Assembly (NCBI GenBank): GCA_910577255.1
Contig: CAJTMH010000001.1
Coordinates: forward strand, 434,001 to 498,000
Length of the DNA stretch: 64,000 bases
From: an uncultured Duncaniella sp.
GTDB lineage: Bacteria; Bacteroidota; Bacteroidia; Bacteroidales; Muribaculaceae
Direction: 5' to 3'
Below are positions 34,881 through 43,316 of this stretch, piece by piece (positions within the stretch are counted from its first letter, which is position 1; each line of letters starts with the position of its first letter). Position numbers and translations under genes: made by a program. The notes below the pieces were generated by a model. That model was not told the DNA's origin and searched no databases. It saw only the letters and a list, made by a program, of their open reading frames with translations.

Positions 34881-36899
34881 ATGGCACCACTATCACCCGT
34901 GGCCAACCCTCAAAAAATAGAGAGCGACCGCCGCATCCTTGAACTCCTTGCCCAGACATTTCCCAGTATAAGCGCAGCAAGCACTGAGATAATCAATCTC
35001 GAGGCCATACTCAATCTGCCCAAGGGGACCGAGCACTTCGTCGCCGATCTGCATGGGGAACATGAGGCTTTCCGCCACATTCTCAAAAATGCTTCAGGCA
35101 ACATCAAGCGCAAAGTCACCGACATCTACGGCACCTCACTGCGTGAAAATGAGATACGGCAACTCTGCTCCCTCATATATTATCCTGAGGAGAAGTTGCA
35201 GATCATCAAGGCCACCGAAAGTAACCTTGAGAATTTCTATAACATAACACTCCATCAACTTGTGAGCGTGTGCCAGAGCGTATCCTCGAAATACACCCGC
35301 TCCAAGGTACGCAAGGCCCTTCCCAAGGAGTTTGCATACATCATCGAAGAACTACTCCATGAGTCTCCATCAGACTATGACAAGCAGGCCTACTTCAACC
35401 GCATCATAGAGACGATAATCTCTACCGGACAAGCCGATTCGTTCATCGTATCCATGTGTCAGGTGATACAACGGCTGAGCATTGACCAGCTGCATATCCT
35501 CGGCGATGTCTATGACCGCGGACCAGGTGCTCATCTGATAATGGATACCCTATGCCAATATGGGCGATTTGACATCCAATGGGGCAACCATGATATACTC
35601 TGGATGGGGGCAGCCGCCGGGAATGACTGTTGCATAGCCAATGTGGTGCGGGTGTCACTCCGGTACTCCAATCTTGCCACACTTGAGGACGGATATGGCA
35701 TCAACCTGCTTCCGCTTGCCACATTTGCCATGGAGACGTATGCCGACGACCCTTGTGAGGAATTCAAATCACATGTCGACAAAGATGACCAGACACATTC
35801 AGAAAAGACACTCCGATTGATGTCGAAGATGCACAAGGCAATCGCCGTAATCCAATTCAAGCTCGAAGGCGCCATGGTGGACAAACACCCCGAATGGAAA
35901 ATGGCAGACAGAAACCTCCTGCACAGAATAGATTACACAAAAGGCACTGTAAATATCGAGGGGAAAGAGTATAAGATGACCGATACCAATTTCCCGACCA
36001 TCGATCCTACCGATCCATACAAACTTACAGCTGAAGAGCGCCATCTCGTACACAAACTCCACCATTCATTCACTGTCAGCACTGCTCTGCGCCGACATAT
36101 CGAGTGCCTTTTCTCACATGGATGCATGTATGGGGTCTACAATTCCAACTTGCTTTTCCATGCCTCACTGCCCCTGAACGCCGACGGTTCGTTCAAAGAG
36201 GTCGAAGTCAAAGGCACACCTTATAAAGGCAAGGCGTTAATGCATCAGATAGGGATGCTCGTGAGGTCAGCTTTCAATGACGACACGCCGGCAGCCGACA
36301 AGGAATATGCCAGTGATTATTATTGGTATCTATGGTGCGGGCCTGACTCTCCCCTATTCGACAAGAACAAAATGACAACGTTCGAGCGTTATTTTGTGGC
36401 AGATCCTGACGCACGTAAAGAAGAAAAAGGCTATTACTACTCTCTGCGTGAGGATGAGAAAATCTGCGACATGATTCTCGACGAATTCGGAGTGGACGGA
36501 ACTCAGCGCCACATCATCAACGGTCATGTGCCCGTGAGGACCCGCAAAGGTGAAAGTCCTATACGAGCTAACGGCAAACTTATGGTCATAGACGGAGGTT
36601 TCGCCAAAGCCTATCATAAGACCACAGGAATAGCCGGGTATACTCTCATTTACCACAGCAGCAACTTCGAACTCGTGGAGCATGAACCATTCTCTTCGGA
36701 GGAAGAGGCAATCCGCAATGGAACGGACATCGTAAGATCGACAAAAATGGTGGAACAGACATCGCAACGCATACGTGTGCGCGACACCGACAAAGGCAAA
36801 ATCCTGCAAAGCCAAATCGACGAGCTCTCCCAACTCCTCTATGCTTTCCGCCACGGAATCATCAAAGAACGAGGAATGGAAAAGAGCTCCATCGTATAA
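34881..36899 (+). CDS. fbp: Fructose-1,6-bisphosphatase, class III
   Basis: Gluconeogenic phosphatase making fructose 6-phosphate. The 672-aa protein is of the large class III type found in Firmicutes and Bacteroidota, unrelated to class I enzymes. Metallophosphatase motifs are in order: VADLHGEHEAF (Asp56, His58), GDVYDRGPGAHLIMD and GNHDILWMGAA, then HIINGHVPVR and DGGFAKAYHK near the C-terminus. The 3' end meets the ClC gene tail to tail, with a shared terminator hairpin between them. Confidence 0.95.
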   Translation: MAPLSPVANPQKIESDRRILELLAQTFPSISAASTEIINLEAILNLPKGTEHFVADLHGEHEAFRHILKNASGNIKRKVTDIYGTSLRENEIRQLCSLIYYPEEKLQIIKATESNLENFYNITLHQLVSVCQSVSSKYTRSKVRKALPKEFAYIIEELLHESPSDYDKQAYFNRIIETIISTGQADSFIVSMCQVIQRLSIDQLHILGDVYDRGPGAHLIMDTLCQYGRFDIQWGNHDILWMGAAAGNDCCIANVVRVSLRYSNLATLEDGYGINLLPLATFAMETYADDPCEEFKSHVDKDDQTHSEKTLRLMSKMHKAIAVIQFKLEGAMVDKHPEWKMADRNLLHRIDYTKGTVNIEGKEYKMTDTNFPTIDPTDPYKLTAEERHLVHKLHHSFTVSTALRRHIECLFSHGCMYGVYNSNLLFHASLPLNADGSFKEVEVKGTPYKGKALMHQIGMLVRSAFNDDTPAADKEYASDYYWYLWCGPDSPLFDKNKMTTFERYFVADPDARKEEKGYYYSLREDEKICDMILDEFGVDGTQRHIINGHVPVRTRKGESPIRANGKLMVIDGGFAKAYHKTTGIAGYTLIYHSSNFELVEHEPFSSEEEAIRNGTDIVRSTKMVEQTSQRIRVRDTDKGKILQSQIDELSQLLYAFRHGIIKERGMEKSSIV

Positions 36900-36917
36900 A
36901 CTGATTATACCAACAAT

Positions 36918-36981
36918 AAAAACATTGCATCCCCCTCATCTCGGGTATTATACCTTCGTGAGCGGGATGCAATGTTTTTTT
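36918..36981 (+). terminator. Bidirectional terminator between fbp and the ClC gene
   Basis: AAAAACATTGCATCCC (36918-36933) and GGGATGCAATGTTTTT (36964-36979) form a perfect 16-bp stem whose A/T ends supply a T-run on both strands. It can end fbp (+) and the tsaC-sugar transferase-ClC transcript (-). Confidence 0.9.
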
Positions 36982-37006
36982 CGCCGCGGCGAATCATCAT
37001 GCACAA

Positions 37007-38812
37007 TTAATCTTCAGAATAATGGCGAAGGACACGACGATAGGAATTGAATATTTTCGATTTGGACACAAACCCTACATATTTACCATTGTCAACCACA
37101 GGCAGATTCCATGCTCCAGTCGCATCAAATGATTTCATCACCGATTCCATGCTCTGACCTACCTCAACGCGGGCCGGAGGCATAGACATGAACTGATTGA
37201 CAAACATACGTTTATACAAATCCGGGCGGAACATTATATTGCGGATTTCGTCGAGAATCACCACCCCAAGCAATTCGCCTTCTGCATTCACCACCGGGAA
37301 AAGATTGCGCGACGACTTAGCGATAGCATTCACCATCTCCTTCAGGTTCATATCGGGATTGACCGATACGAAGTCGGTCTCAATCACATTGTCTATTTTA
37401 AGCAACGTGAGCACCGCTTTATCCTTATGATGAGTGAGCAATTTGCCTTCACGCGCAAGACGCATGGTGTAGATACTATACGGCTCGAAAATCTTAATAG
37501 TGCCGTAAGCTATCGTCGAGACTATGAGTAGAGGGAGGAAAAGGTCATAGCCGCCTGTCAATTCGGCTGTCAGGAAGATTCCCATAAGCGGAGCATGCAT
37601 CACACCCGACATCACCCCGGCCATCCCCATCAATGCGAAATTTTTGGTGGATAAGTCAAGGTCAAATATAGTGTTAAGCAGAAATGCAAAAAAGAAGCCG
37701 GAGACACATCCAACGTAAAGCGACGGCGCAAAAGTTCCACCGACACCGCCTCCGCCATTAGTTGCCGAAGTAGCAAATGACTTAAGCAACACAAGAGCTG
37801 CAATGAAGCCCAGAATCCACCATACCTGGTCACGATCCTTATAGAAAATCGAACTATTGACAATGGATGATGTATGTCCGTTGAGCAACTCGGTTATGGA
37901 TGTATAGCCTTCACCATAAAGAGGTGGGAACAAGAACACAAGCAGCGCAAGGATGCTACCACCTACCGCAACTTTTTTCCATGGAGTACCAAGCGATTTG
38001 AAGAAGTTCTCCATCATGTTCATAGTGCGGGTGAAGTAGAGCGACACAAACCCGAGGAACAATCCTAAAAGAATTACATAAGGAATGCGCGCAGTGACAA
38101 ACGGCTCGCTCTGCACGAAAAAAAACTCAACATCGTAACCGGTAAACACATAAGCTACAGTGGCAGCAGTGATTGAAGCTATCAGCAGAGGCATCACTGA
38201 GACTGTGGTAAGATCAATCATCAGCACCTCGAGAGTGAAAAGCATTCCGGCTATCGGTGCCTTGAAAATACCGGCGATACCAGCAGCAGCACCGCACCCG
38301 ACAAGAATCATCAAGATACGAGGAGACATACGGAAGACACGCCCGAGATTACTGCCTATGGCTGCACCTGTATATACAATAGGGCCCTCGGCTCCAACTG
38401 AACCGCCAAATCCAATGGTGATTGAGCTGGCTATCACCGACGTGTACATGTTGTGCTTCTTTAGTCGTGACTTATTCTGCGATATGGCATATAACACCCT
38501 GGTGACACCATGTGATATATTGTCACGCACCACATATTTAACATAGAGGCTTGCCAACAGTATGCCTGCCACCGGATAGAGCAGAAAGAGGTAGTTGCCA
38601 CCTGAAATACTGACATGGGCTGTGAGCAACCCGGATATAAGATGAATCAAATATTTCAACACAAGAGCCGCAACACCTCCGAATATACCGACCAGCAGGG
38701 CCAGTATTATCACAAATGTACGCTCTTTGATGTGGCGTTCTCTCCACACGAGCAGCGCAAGAAACGCGCTCTGAAGACTTCCGCCTATTCTATTTATCCA
38801 ATTAGCTGTCAT
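37007..38812 (-). CDS. ClC-family chloride channel/antiporter with CBS domains
   Basis: A 601-aa protein: a ClC transmembrane domain (about residues 30-440) followed by a cytoplasmic CBS pair (about 465-590). Filter motifs are GGSVGAEGPIVYTGAA, retaining the gating glutamate (Glu142), and NGGGGVGGTFAPSLYVG; the first ClC motif is HGV rather than GSGIP. The retained glutamate favours H+/Cl- exchange over a pure channel, and the CBS pair suggests nucleotide control. It begins 27 bases after the sugar transferase. Confidence 0.92.
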   Translation of the reverse strand: MTANWINRIGGSLQSAFLALLVWRERHIKERTFVIILALLVGIFGGVAALVLKYLIHLISGLLTAHVSISGGNYLFLLYPVAGILLASLYVKYVVRDNISHGVTRVLYAISQNKSRLKKHNMYTSVIASSITIGFGGSVGAEGPIVYTGAAIGSNLGRVFRMSPRILMILVGCGAAAGIAGIFKAPIAGMLFTLEVLMIDLTTVSVMPLLIASITAATVAYVFTGYDVEFFFVQSEPFVTARIPYVILLGLFLGFVSLYFTRTMNMMENFFKSLGTPWKKVAVGGSILALLVFLFPPLYGEGYTSITELLNGHTSSIVNSSIFYKDRDQVWWILGFIAALVLLKSFATSATNGGGGVGGTFAPSLYVGCVSGFFFAFLLNTIFDLDLSTKNFALMGMAGVMSGVMHAPLMGIFLTAELTGGYDLFLPLLIVSTIAYGTIKIFEPYSIYTMRLAREGKLLTHHKDKAVLTLLKIDNVIETDFVSVNPDMNLKEMVNAIAKSSRNLFPVVNAEGELLGVVILDEIRNIMFRPDLYKRMFVNQFMSMPPARVEVGQSMESVMKSFDATGAWNLPVVDNGKYVGFVSKSKIFNSYRRVLRHYSED

Positions 38813-38839
38813 AAAAAGAAATCTAAAATAATTCCGGCA

Positions 38840-40264
38840 TCACTTCCCCTCACCTTTCAAAATGGTTCGGACAGTGTAGAACATAATTTTTATATCAAGT
38901 GACAGAGAGATATTCTGTATGTAAAGCAGATCATACTTGAAACGTGCTATCATCTCGTCGACTGACGAGGCATAACCATATTTCACCATGCCCCATGATG
39001 TCAATCCCGGACGCACCTGATGCAAGAGGGTATAATAAGGCGCATGCGGCAATATCTGCTTTATAAAATATTCCCTTTCGGGGCGCGGACCCACCACTGA
39101 CATGTCGCCTCGTATCACGTTCCAAAGATTAGGCAACTCGTCAAGACGATACTTGCGCATAAAATGCCCTATACGCGTCACTCGCGGATCTTCATCCGAT
39201 GAGAGTTGAGGGCCATCCGGTTCAGATTCGGCCACCATAGACCTCAGCTTATATATACGAAACGGCCTCTTGTGGTAGCCTATACGCTCCTGGGAATAGA
39301 AGATAGGTCCGGGAGACTGCCGCTTGATTATGATTCCAAGCGCCAATATCACAGGCGACACAACCACAAGTCCGATGGAAGCGCACACTATATCACAAAA
39401 ACGTTTTATGGCCAAGACGTTACCTGGCATATCAGATCGGGATATATCGACCAGAGGGTCTGCCAAGACATTCTCATATCTTACGTTAGCTGTAACAAGG
39501 CCACATTCATCCGGCGTGACATAGATAGGACAATCAAGAGGAAAGAGGCGATTGACCACCCTCAACATCGAAGCATTGTCCTCCTCACCCATGCATAACA
39601 CGAATCCATCCACTTTTCTTTCTGCCACCAAGGAAGGAAGATCAGCATAATTTATTTCAGGCACGCACGTGTTACATGAAGTTTCATCAGCAACCGCAGT
39701 ATTGACAAAAGCACTTACTTTCATCCCCTCGTCTTTCATCACGGATGCAAGGCGAGCCACACAGCCATCAACTGATTTCCTGCGTGCGACAAGCACAATA
39801 CGCCGCTCTCTGCCCGCTGCCATTGTCCTATGTTTCAACACCGTCGTAAGCACAAGGCGCGCCATATACACCACACAGAACAGGCACACGAAGAGCATCA
39901 AAAGCACCTCGTAATTATAAATCCTGAGCGGTAGAACATCATTGAGAAGCACAGCCATGAAGAACACTATGGCTCCCAACACTGTGCTTGCGAGTGTGGA
40001 CAGGAATTCTTTGACCCTCGATTTATTATAGACTTGCTCGTAGTATCCTGAAAGATAATAAAGCAGCATCATCACCAATGGGAATAACGCGATTGTAAAC
40101 ACAACCCCGCCAGACATGAAAAAGTGGGAAGCCGAAGTATACACCTCCTTGATACCCGGTATGATATAAAATCGCAACAGGGTAAACAGAGCCACACCTC
40201 CCAAAGTCGATATATAATCGGAGAGAAGGTAGGTCAGTCGCAGCTTCCTCACAGATTCTCTCAT
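38840..40264 (-). CDS. Polyprenyl-phosphate sugar-1-phosphate transferase (WbaP/WcaJ type)
   Basis: Starts assembly of an exopolysaccharide or similar glycan by moving a sugar-1-phosphate to undecaprenyl phosphate. The 474-aa protein has four or more N-terminal helices, a central nucleotide-binding-like domain (about 145-270), and the catalytic PglC-like domain: MKRFCDIVCASIGLVVVSP, SPGPIFYSQERIGYHKRPF, YKLRSM and RKYRLDELPNLWNVIRGDMS with VGPRPE. Its start overlaps the tsaC stop by four bases. No other glycan locus is near, so its client pathway is distant or general. Confidence 0.9.
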   Translation of the reverse strand: MRESVRKLRLTYLLSDYISTLGGVALFTLLRFYIIPGIKEVYTSASHFFMSGGVVFTIALFPLVMMLLYYLSGYYEQVYNKSRVKEFLSTLASTVLGAIVFFMAVLLNDVLPLRIYNYEVLLMLFVCLFCVVYMARLVLTTVLKHRTMAAGRERRIVLVARRKSVDGCVARLASVMKDEGMKVSAFVNTAVADETSCNTCVPEINYADLPSLVAERKVDGFVLCMGEEDNASMLRVVNRLFPLDCPIYVTPDECGLVTANVRYENVLADPLVDISRSDMPGNVLAIKRFCDIVCASIGLVVVSPVILALGIIIKRQSPGPIFYSQERIGYHKRPFRIYKLRSMVAESEPDGPQLSSDEDPRVTRIGHFMRKYRLDELPNLWNVIRGDMSVVGPRPEREYFIKQILPHAPYYTLLHQVRPGLTSWGMVKYGYASSVDEMIARFKYDLLYIQNISLSLDIKIMFYTVRTILKGEGK

Positions 40265-40830
40265 GGGCGAATCACAGTAATAGAGCCGTCAGCCTCCACT
40301 TTTATCACCCTCGACGGAGAGGGACATGCCATCTCGTCTCTACGTGCCTGTGCCACATAGTCGGCCTTGTCAAGGATCTGCTCCGATATATCGGCAAAAC
40401 ACCCGGGGGTAGGTTCACCACTGATATTTGCAGATGTCGACACCACAGGGGCCCCGAGTCCGCGGCACAAAGCCGCAGAATATGCCTCACGTGTCAATCT
40501 GACCCCTACACTACCATCTTCGGCAAGGAGCTCAGGGGCTAATCCTCTGGCTAAAGGATAAACAATGGTGGTGGGACGCTCGACGGCATTCATAACCTCC
40601 CTGATAGCATCATTTACCTCGCCCACGCACTCACTGAGCATATCCTCATCACTCACAAGCGTGATAAGGGCTTTAGAATCGGAACGGTGCTTTATCTCAA
40701 ATACACGCCTCACAGCATCGGAACATCTGGCATCACAGCCTATGCCCCAGACGGTGTCAGTCGGATAGACTATTACTCCCCCCTGCCTCATTATGGCAAC
40801 CGCCGCTTCTATGTCTTCCGGAAAGGTCAT
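40261..40830 (-). CDS. tsaC: Threonylcarbamoyl-AMP synthase (TsaC/YwlC)
   Basis: Makes threonylcarbamoyl-AMP for the t6A modification of ANN-decoding tRNAs. The 189-aa protein is a single YrdC domain with GGVIVYPTDTVWGIGCDA at the N-terminus, KHRSDSKALITLVSD, TIVYP and the APVVSTSANISGEPT block. It lacks the extra Sua5 domain, so it is the short TsaC type. First gene of the unit with the sugar transferase and ClC gene. Confidence 0.93.
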   Translation of the reverse strand: MTFPEDIEAAVAIMRQGGVIVYPTDTVWGIGCDARCSDAVRRVFEIKHRSDSKALITLVSDEDMLSECVGEVNDAIREVMNAVERPTTIVYPLARGLAPELLAEDGSVGVRLTREAYSAALCRGLGAPVVSTSANISGEPTPGCFADISEQILDKADYVAQARRDEMACPSPSRVIKVEADGSITVIRP

Positions 40831-40845
40831 TGCTAATTGTGAATG

Positions 40846-40904
40846 ATTAATGTGGATTATTACATTGCAAATTTAAGCTATTTCTTTGTATTATCCACAT
40901 TAAT
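40846..40904 (-). promoter_or_regulatory. tsaC promoter enclosed by an inverted repeat
   Basis: The minus strand reads TAAATTTG at 40868-40875, 38 bases upstream of tsaC. It is framed by ATTAATGTGGAT (40846-40857) and its exact complement ATCCACATTAAT (40893-40904). In the remaining 40905-41102 I see no gene or other element. Confidence 0.5.
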
Positions 40905-41102
40905 TATACATTAAATTATCAAAAATCTAAGCATCTTAAGCCTCTCCATGATATTAGAGATTCCCATACGAGTACAAGAAGTCATGTTTAAATTGGAATG
41001 ATTCAGAATTACAACTTGTCAGTAGGACGAAGATATATCTATCTCAATCAACGCTAAAGGCCTATTAACATATTTTATCGAATATAGTCAAAAATAAATA
41101 CC

Positions 41103-41110
41103 TAAATTTG
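41103..41110 (+). promoter_or_regulatory. -7 box for the NlpC/P60 gene
   Basis: TAAATTTG, a full match to TAnnTTTG, lies 28 bases before the start codon at 41139. Confidence 0.5.
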
Positions 41111-41138
41111 TGACGATTTTTCAATTTTCACCATAGCC

Positions 41139-41765
41139 ATGAACTTTCGGAACATCATCATAGCCCTTATTATCACATCCTCAACACTACCAGCCTATTC
41201 AGACCAATTGACACCTGCCATCAGCACCGGGCAACCTGACAAAGTGGCAGTCCCACTATCTTCGGACTCAGAATCGACAACCGACGTTATCGCCCTTTCA
41301 CCATGGGAACTCCTCGGGGAGGATGACGGCCTCGGTGACAGCTTCAACTCCATCAGCAATTTCCAAAACGACCTCGTGGAATATGCCAAAAGTCATCTCG
41401 GACGTCGATATAAACCCGGAGGCAAGGGGCCATACGTGTTTGACTGCTCAGGTTTCACAAGCTATGTATTCCGCAATTTCGACATTACATTAAGCCCGGC
41501 ATCCCGCCTGCAAGGCGCAGAAGGGAAACGAGTGAGCCTACAGGAAATCCAAGTGGGTGATTTAATGTTTTTCAGCGGTCGACGCGGAGGTTCTACAGTT
41601 GGGCACGTGGGAATGGTCATTGAAGTCGACGAGAAAGCCGGCAAACTTAAATTCATCCATGCTTCGACGAAGCACGGCGTGGTCATACAGTCATTTCCCG
41701 ACGGTGCATATTATTCAAAACACTATCTCCATTCCACCAGAGTACTGGACGACAATAAACTGTAG
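41139..41765 (+). CDS. C40-family NlpC/P60 peptidase
   Basis: A 208-aa exported peptidoglycan endopeptidase candidate. It has a signal peptide (MNFRNIIIALIITSSTLPAYS), a low-complexity linker, and an NlpC/P60 domain from about residue 85: DCSGFTSYVF holds the catalytic Cys, GHVGMVIEV the catalytic His, and FIHAST the third polar residue. Such enzymes usually cut D-Glu-DAP links in stem peptides. A strong hairpin follows 24 bases after its stop. Confidence 0.92.
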   Translation: MNFRNIIIALIITSSTLPAYSDQLTPAISTGQPDKVAVPLSSDSESTTDVIALSPWELLGEDDGLGDSFNSISNFQNDLVEYAKSHLGRRYKPGGKGPYVFDCSGFTSYVFRNFDITLSPASRLQGAEGKRVSLQEIQVGDLMFFSGRRGGSTVGHVGMVIEVDEKAGKLKFIHASTKHGVVIQSFPDGAYYSKHYLHSTRVLDDNKL

Positions 41766-41789
41766 AAATATCCAACCAAAACAAGCGCA

Positions 41790-41841
41790 AAACAAGCAAA
41801 ATGTTAGAAAATTTTGAAATTTTCTAACATTTTGCTTGTTT
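41790..41841 (+). terminator. Perfect 25-bp inverted repeat after the NlpC/P60 gene
   Basis: Arms at 41790-41814 and 41817-41841 are exact complements with only two bases between them. The inner part is TTAGAAAATTT against AAATTTTCTAA, the outer part AAACAAGC against GCTTGTTT. As RNA it would be a very long hairpin ending the upstream transcript. Its right arm also overlaps the likely -33 region of asnA. Confidence 0.65.
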
Positions 41842-41866
41842 ATATTATTTATTACATATATCTTTG
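41835..41866 (+). promoter_or_regulatory. asnA promoter
   Basis: -7 box TATCTTTG at 41859-41866, with CTTG at 41835-41838 giving the usual 20-base spacing for a -33 element. The asnA ATG follows 75 bases later. Confidence 0.5.
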
Positions 41867-41941
41867 TCGCCATAAAATTCGTCAACCGCATCAAATAAAG
41901 GTTTACATAAAAGGTACTAATTTCTAAAACATCACCAAGTC

Positions 41942-42976
41942 ATGGCATTAATCATCCCCCCGAAATACAAGCAGAAACTACTGCCCGAAACCACCGAAGT
42001 AGCAATCAAAATGGTGAAGGATGCATTCCAGACCACATTGGCACGTCGCCTCAAGCTCCGCCGTGTTACGGCACCCCTCTTCCTGCTCACAGGCACCGGC
42101 CTCAACGATGATCTCAACGGAGTGGAACATGCCGTAAGTTTCACCATTGACGCTATGGGTAACCGGAAGGCCGAAGTAGTGCATTCACTTGCCAAATGGA
42201 AGCGATATAAACTCGGTGCCTACGACATCGCCCCGGGCTATGGGCTTTATACCGACATGAATGCAATCCGTACATTTGAGGACCTTGACAACCTGCATTC
42301 CCTCTATGTTGACCAATGGGATTGGGAAAAAACCATCAATGAGAGCGATCGTACACTGACATATCTAAAATCAACAGTAGAGGACATCTATCAGACTCTG
42401 CGTGAGGTCGAGCAGATGGTGTTCGAGAAATTTCCCCATATCACCCCGGTACTCCCCGAACAGTTGACTTTTATCCATGCCGAAGAGCTTGCCAAAGAGT
42501 ACCCCTCACTCTCGCCGCGCGAACGTGAGGCCAAAGCGGCAAAAAAATATGGTGCTATATTTATAATAGGTATCGGTGGACGCCTATCTGACGGTGAGCC
42601 ACACGACGGACGTGCTCCGGATTATGACGACTGGATATCACCTAACGAGGATGGATACACTGGCCTCAACGGCGATCTTATTCTTTGGAACCCGGTTCTT
42701 CAAATACCATTCGAGCTATCCTCGATGGGCATCCGAGTAAGTCCGGAATCCTTGCGTAAACAGCTCGAAGAAAGAGGTTGTCCTGAGAAATCCGACCTGA
42801 CATTCCACAAAATGCTGCTTGCAGGTGAACTTCCCTATTCTATTGGCGGAGGCATCGGCCAAAGCCGTCTCTGCATGTTCCTTTTACGTAAAGCCCACAT
42901 AGGAGAAGTGCAGGCTTCAATATGGCCTGAGGAACAGATAGAAGCCTGCAGTAAAGCCGGAATCAGCCTACTCTGA
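41942..42976 (+). CDS. asnA: Aspartate-ammonia ligase (asparagine synthetase A)
   Basis: ATP-dependent amidation of aspartate with free ammonia, suiting an ammonia-rich gut niche. The 344-aa protein is normal for AsnA (about 330-345) and class II tRNA synthetase-like, with LTGTGLNDDLNGVEHAVSF near residue 50, HSLAKWKRYKLG, GLYTDMNAIR, the ELSSMGIRVS segment and the C-terminal SIGGGIGQSRLCMFLL. It appears to be transcribed alone, with its own promoter and a hairpin at 43031-43071. Confidence 0.95.
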   Translation: MALIIPPKYKQKLLPETTEVAIKMVKDAFQTTLARRLKLRRVTAPLFLLTGTGLNDDLNGVEHAVSFTIDAMGNRKAEVVHSLAKWKRYKLGAYDIAPGYGLYTDMNAIRTFEDLDNLHSLYVDQWDWEKTINESDRTLTYLKSTVEDIYQTLREVEQMVFEKFPHITPVLPEQLTFIHAEELAKEYPSLSPREREAKAAKKYGAIFIIGIGGRLSDGEPHDGRAPDYDDWISPNEDGYTGLNGDLILWNPVLQIPFELSSMGIRVSPESLRKQLEERGCPEKSDLTFHKMLLAGELPYSIGGGIGQSRLCMFLLRKAHIGEVQASIWPEEQIEACSKAGISLL

Positions 42977-43030
42977 TGACTATAATCCAAACCTGACACC
43001 GCTCTCCTCCTCATCTCTTCCCTCCCTTGC

Positions 43031-43071
43031 ACGCGAAAGGCCCTGGCATCCGCATCTCCGGCCTTTCGCGT
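43031..43071 (+). terminator. Hairpin after asnA
   Basis: ACGCGAAAGGCC (43031-43042) and GGCCTTTCGCGT (43060-43071) form a perfect 12-bp stem 54 bases beyond the asnA stop. The T-run is poor, so termination efficiency is uncertain. Confidence 0.6.
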
Positions 43072-43097
43072 CATTATGTCCGACCACGTCACTACCC

Positions 43098-43117
43098 GAC
43101 TGACAGAACTGTCAGTC
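43098..43117 (+). promoter_or_regulatory. Inverted repeat upstream of dnaK (putative heat-shock operator)
   Basis: GACTGACAG (43098-43106) and CTGTCAGTC (43109-43117) are perfect complements around AA, followed by a third partial half-site TGTCAGT about five bases on. It lies about 77 bases upstream of a sigma-54-like element. It is not a CIRCE element (no TTAGCACTC/GAGTGCTAA). A binding protein is inferred, not known. Confidence 0.45.
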
Positions 43118-43193
43118 AAAATGTCAGTGGCAATAAAATCCAATCATTTATCCTCTAATAAGTTATAAATTTCTCAACCTTTTTGGCATAAAA

Positions 43194-43209
43194 TTTGTTT
43201 CATTAGTGA
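43194..43209 (+). promoter_or_regulatory. Sigma-54-like promoter element for dnaK
   Basis: TGGCATAAAATTTGTT matches the -24/-12 pattern TGGCAYRNNNNTTGCW at every fixed base except the -12 C, which is T. It would give a leader of about 95-100 bases, containing a possible stem (GGTAAG with CTTACC). A standard TAnnTTTG box is absent; the nearest 8-mer is AAAATTTG. Confidence 0.4.
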
Positions 43210-43316
43210 CTGCCGGAGGAAAGCACGGTAAGCCCCTCCAGATTACTTACCACCTATTCATCACCGGCATAAAACAAATATAAATTAATTCAGAAACAAA
43301 ATAAATTTAACTCATT

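Noticed and set aside
43098..43117. CIRCE/HrcA operator upstream of dnaK
   Set aside because: The half-site GACTGACAG does not match TTAGCACTC, and the spacer is 2 rather than 9 bases.
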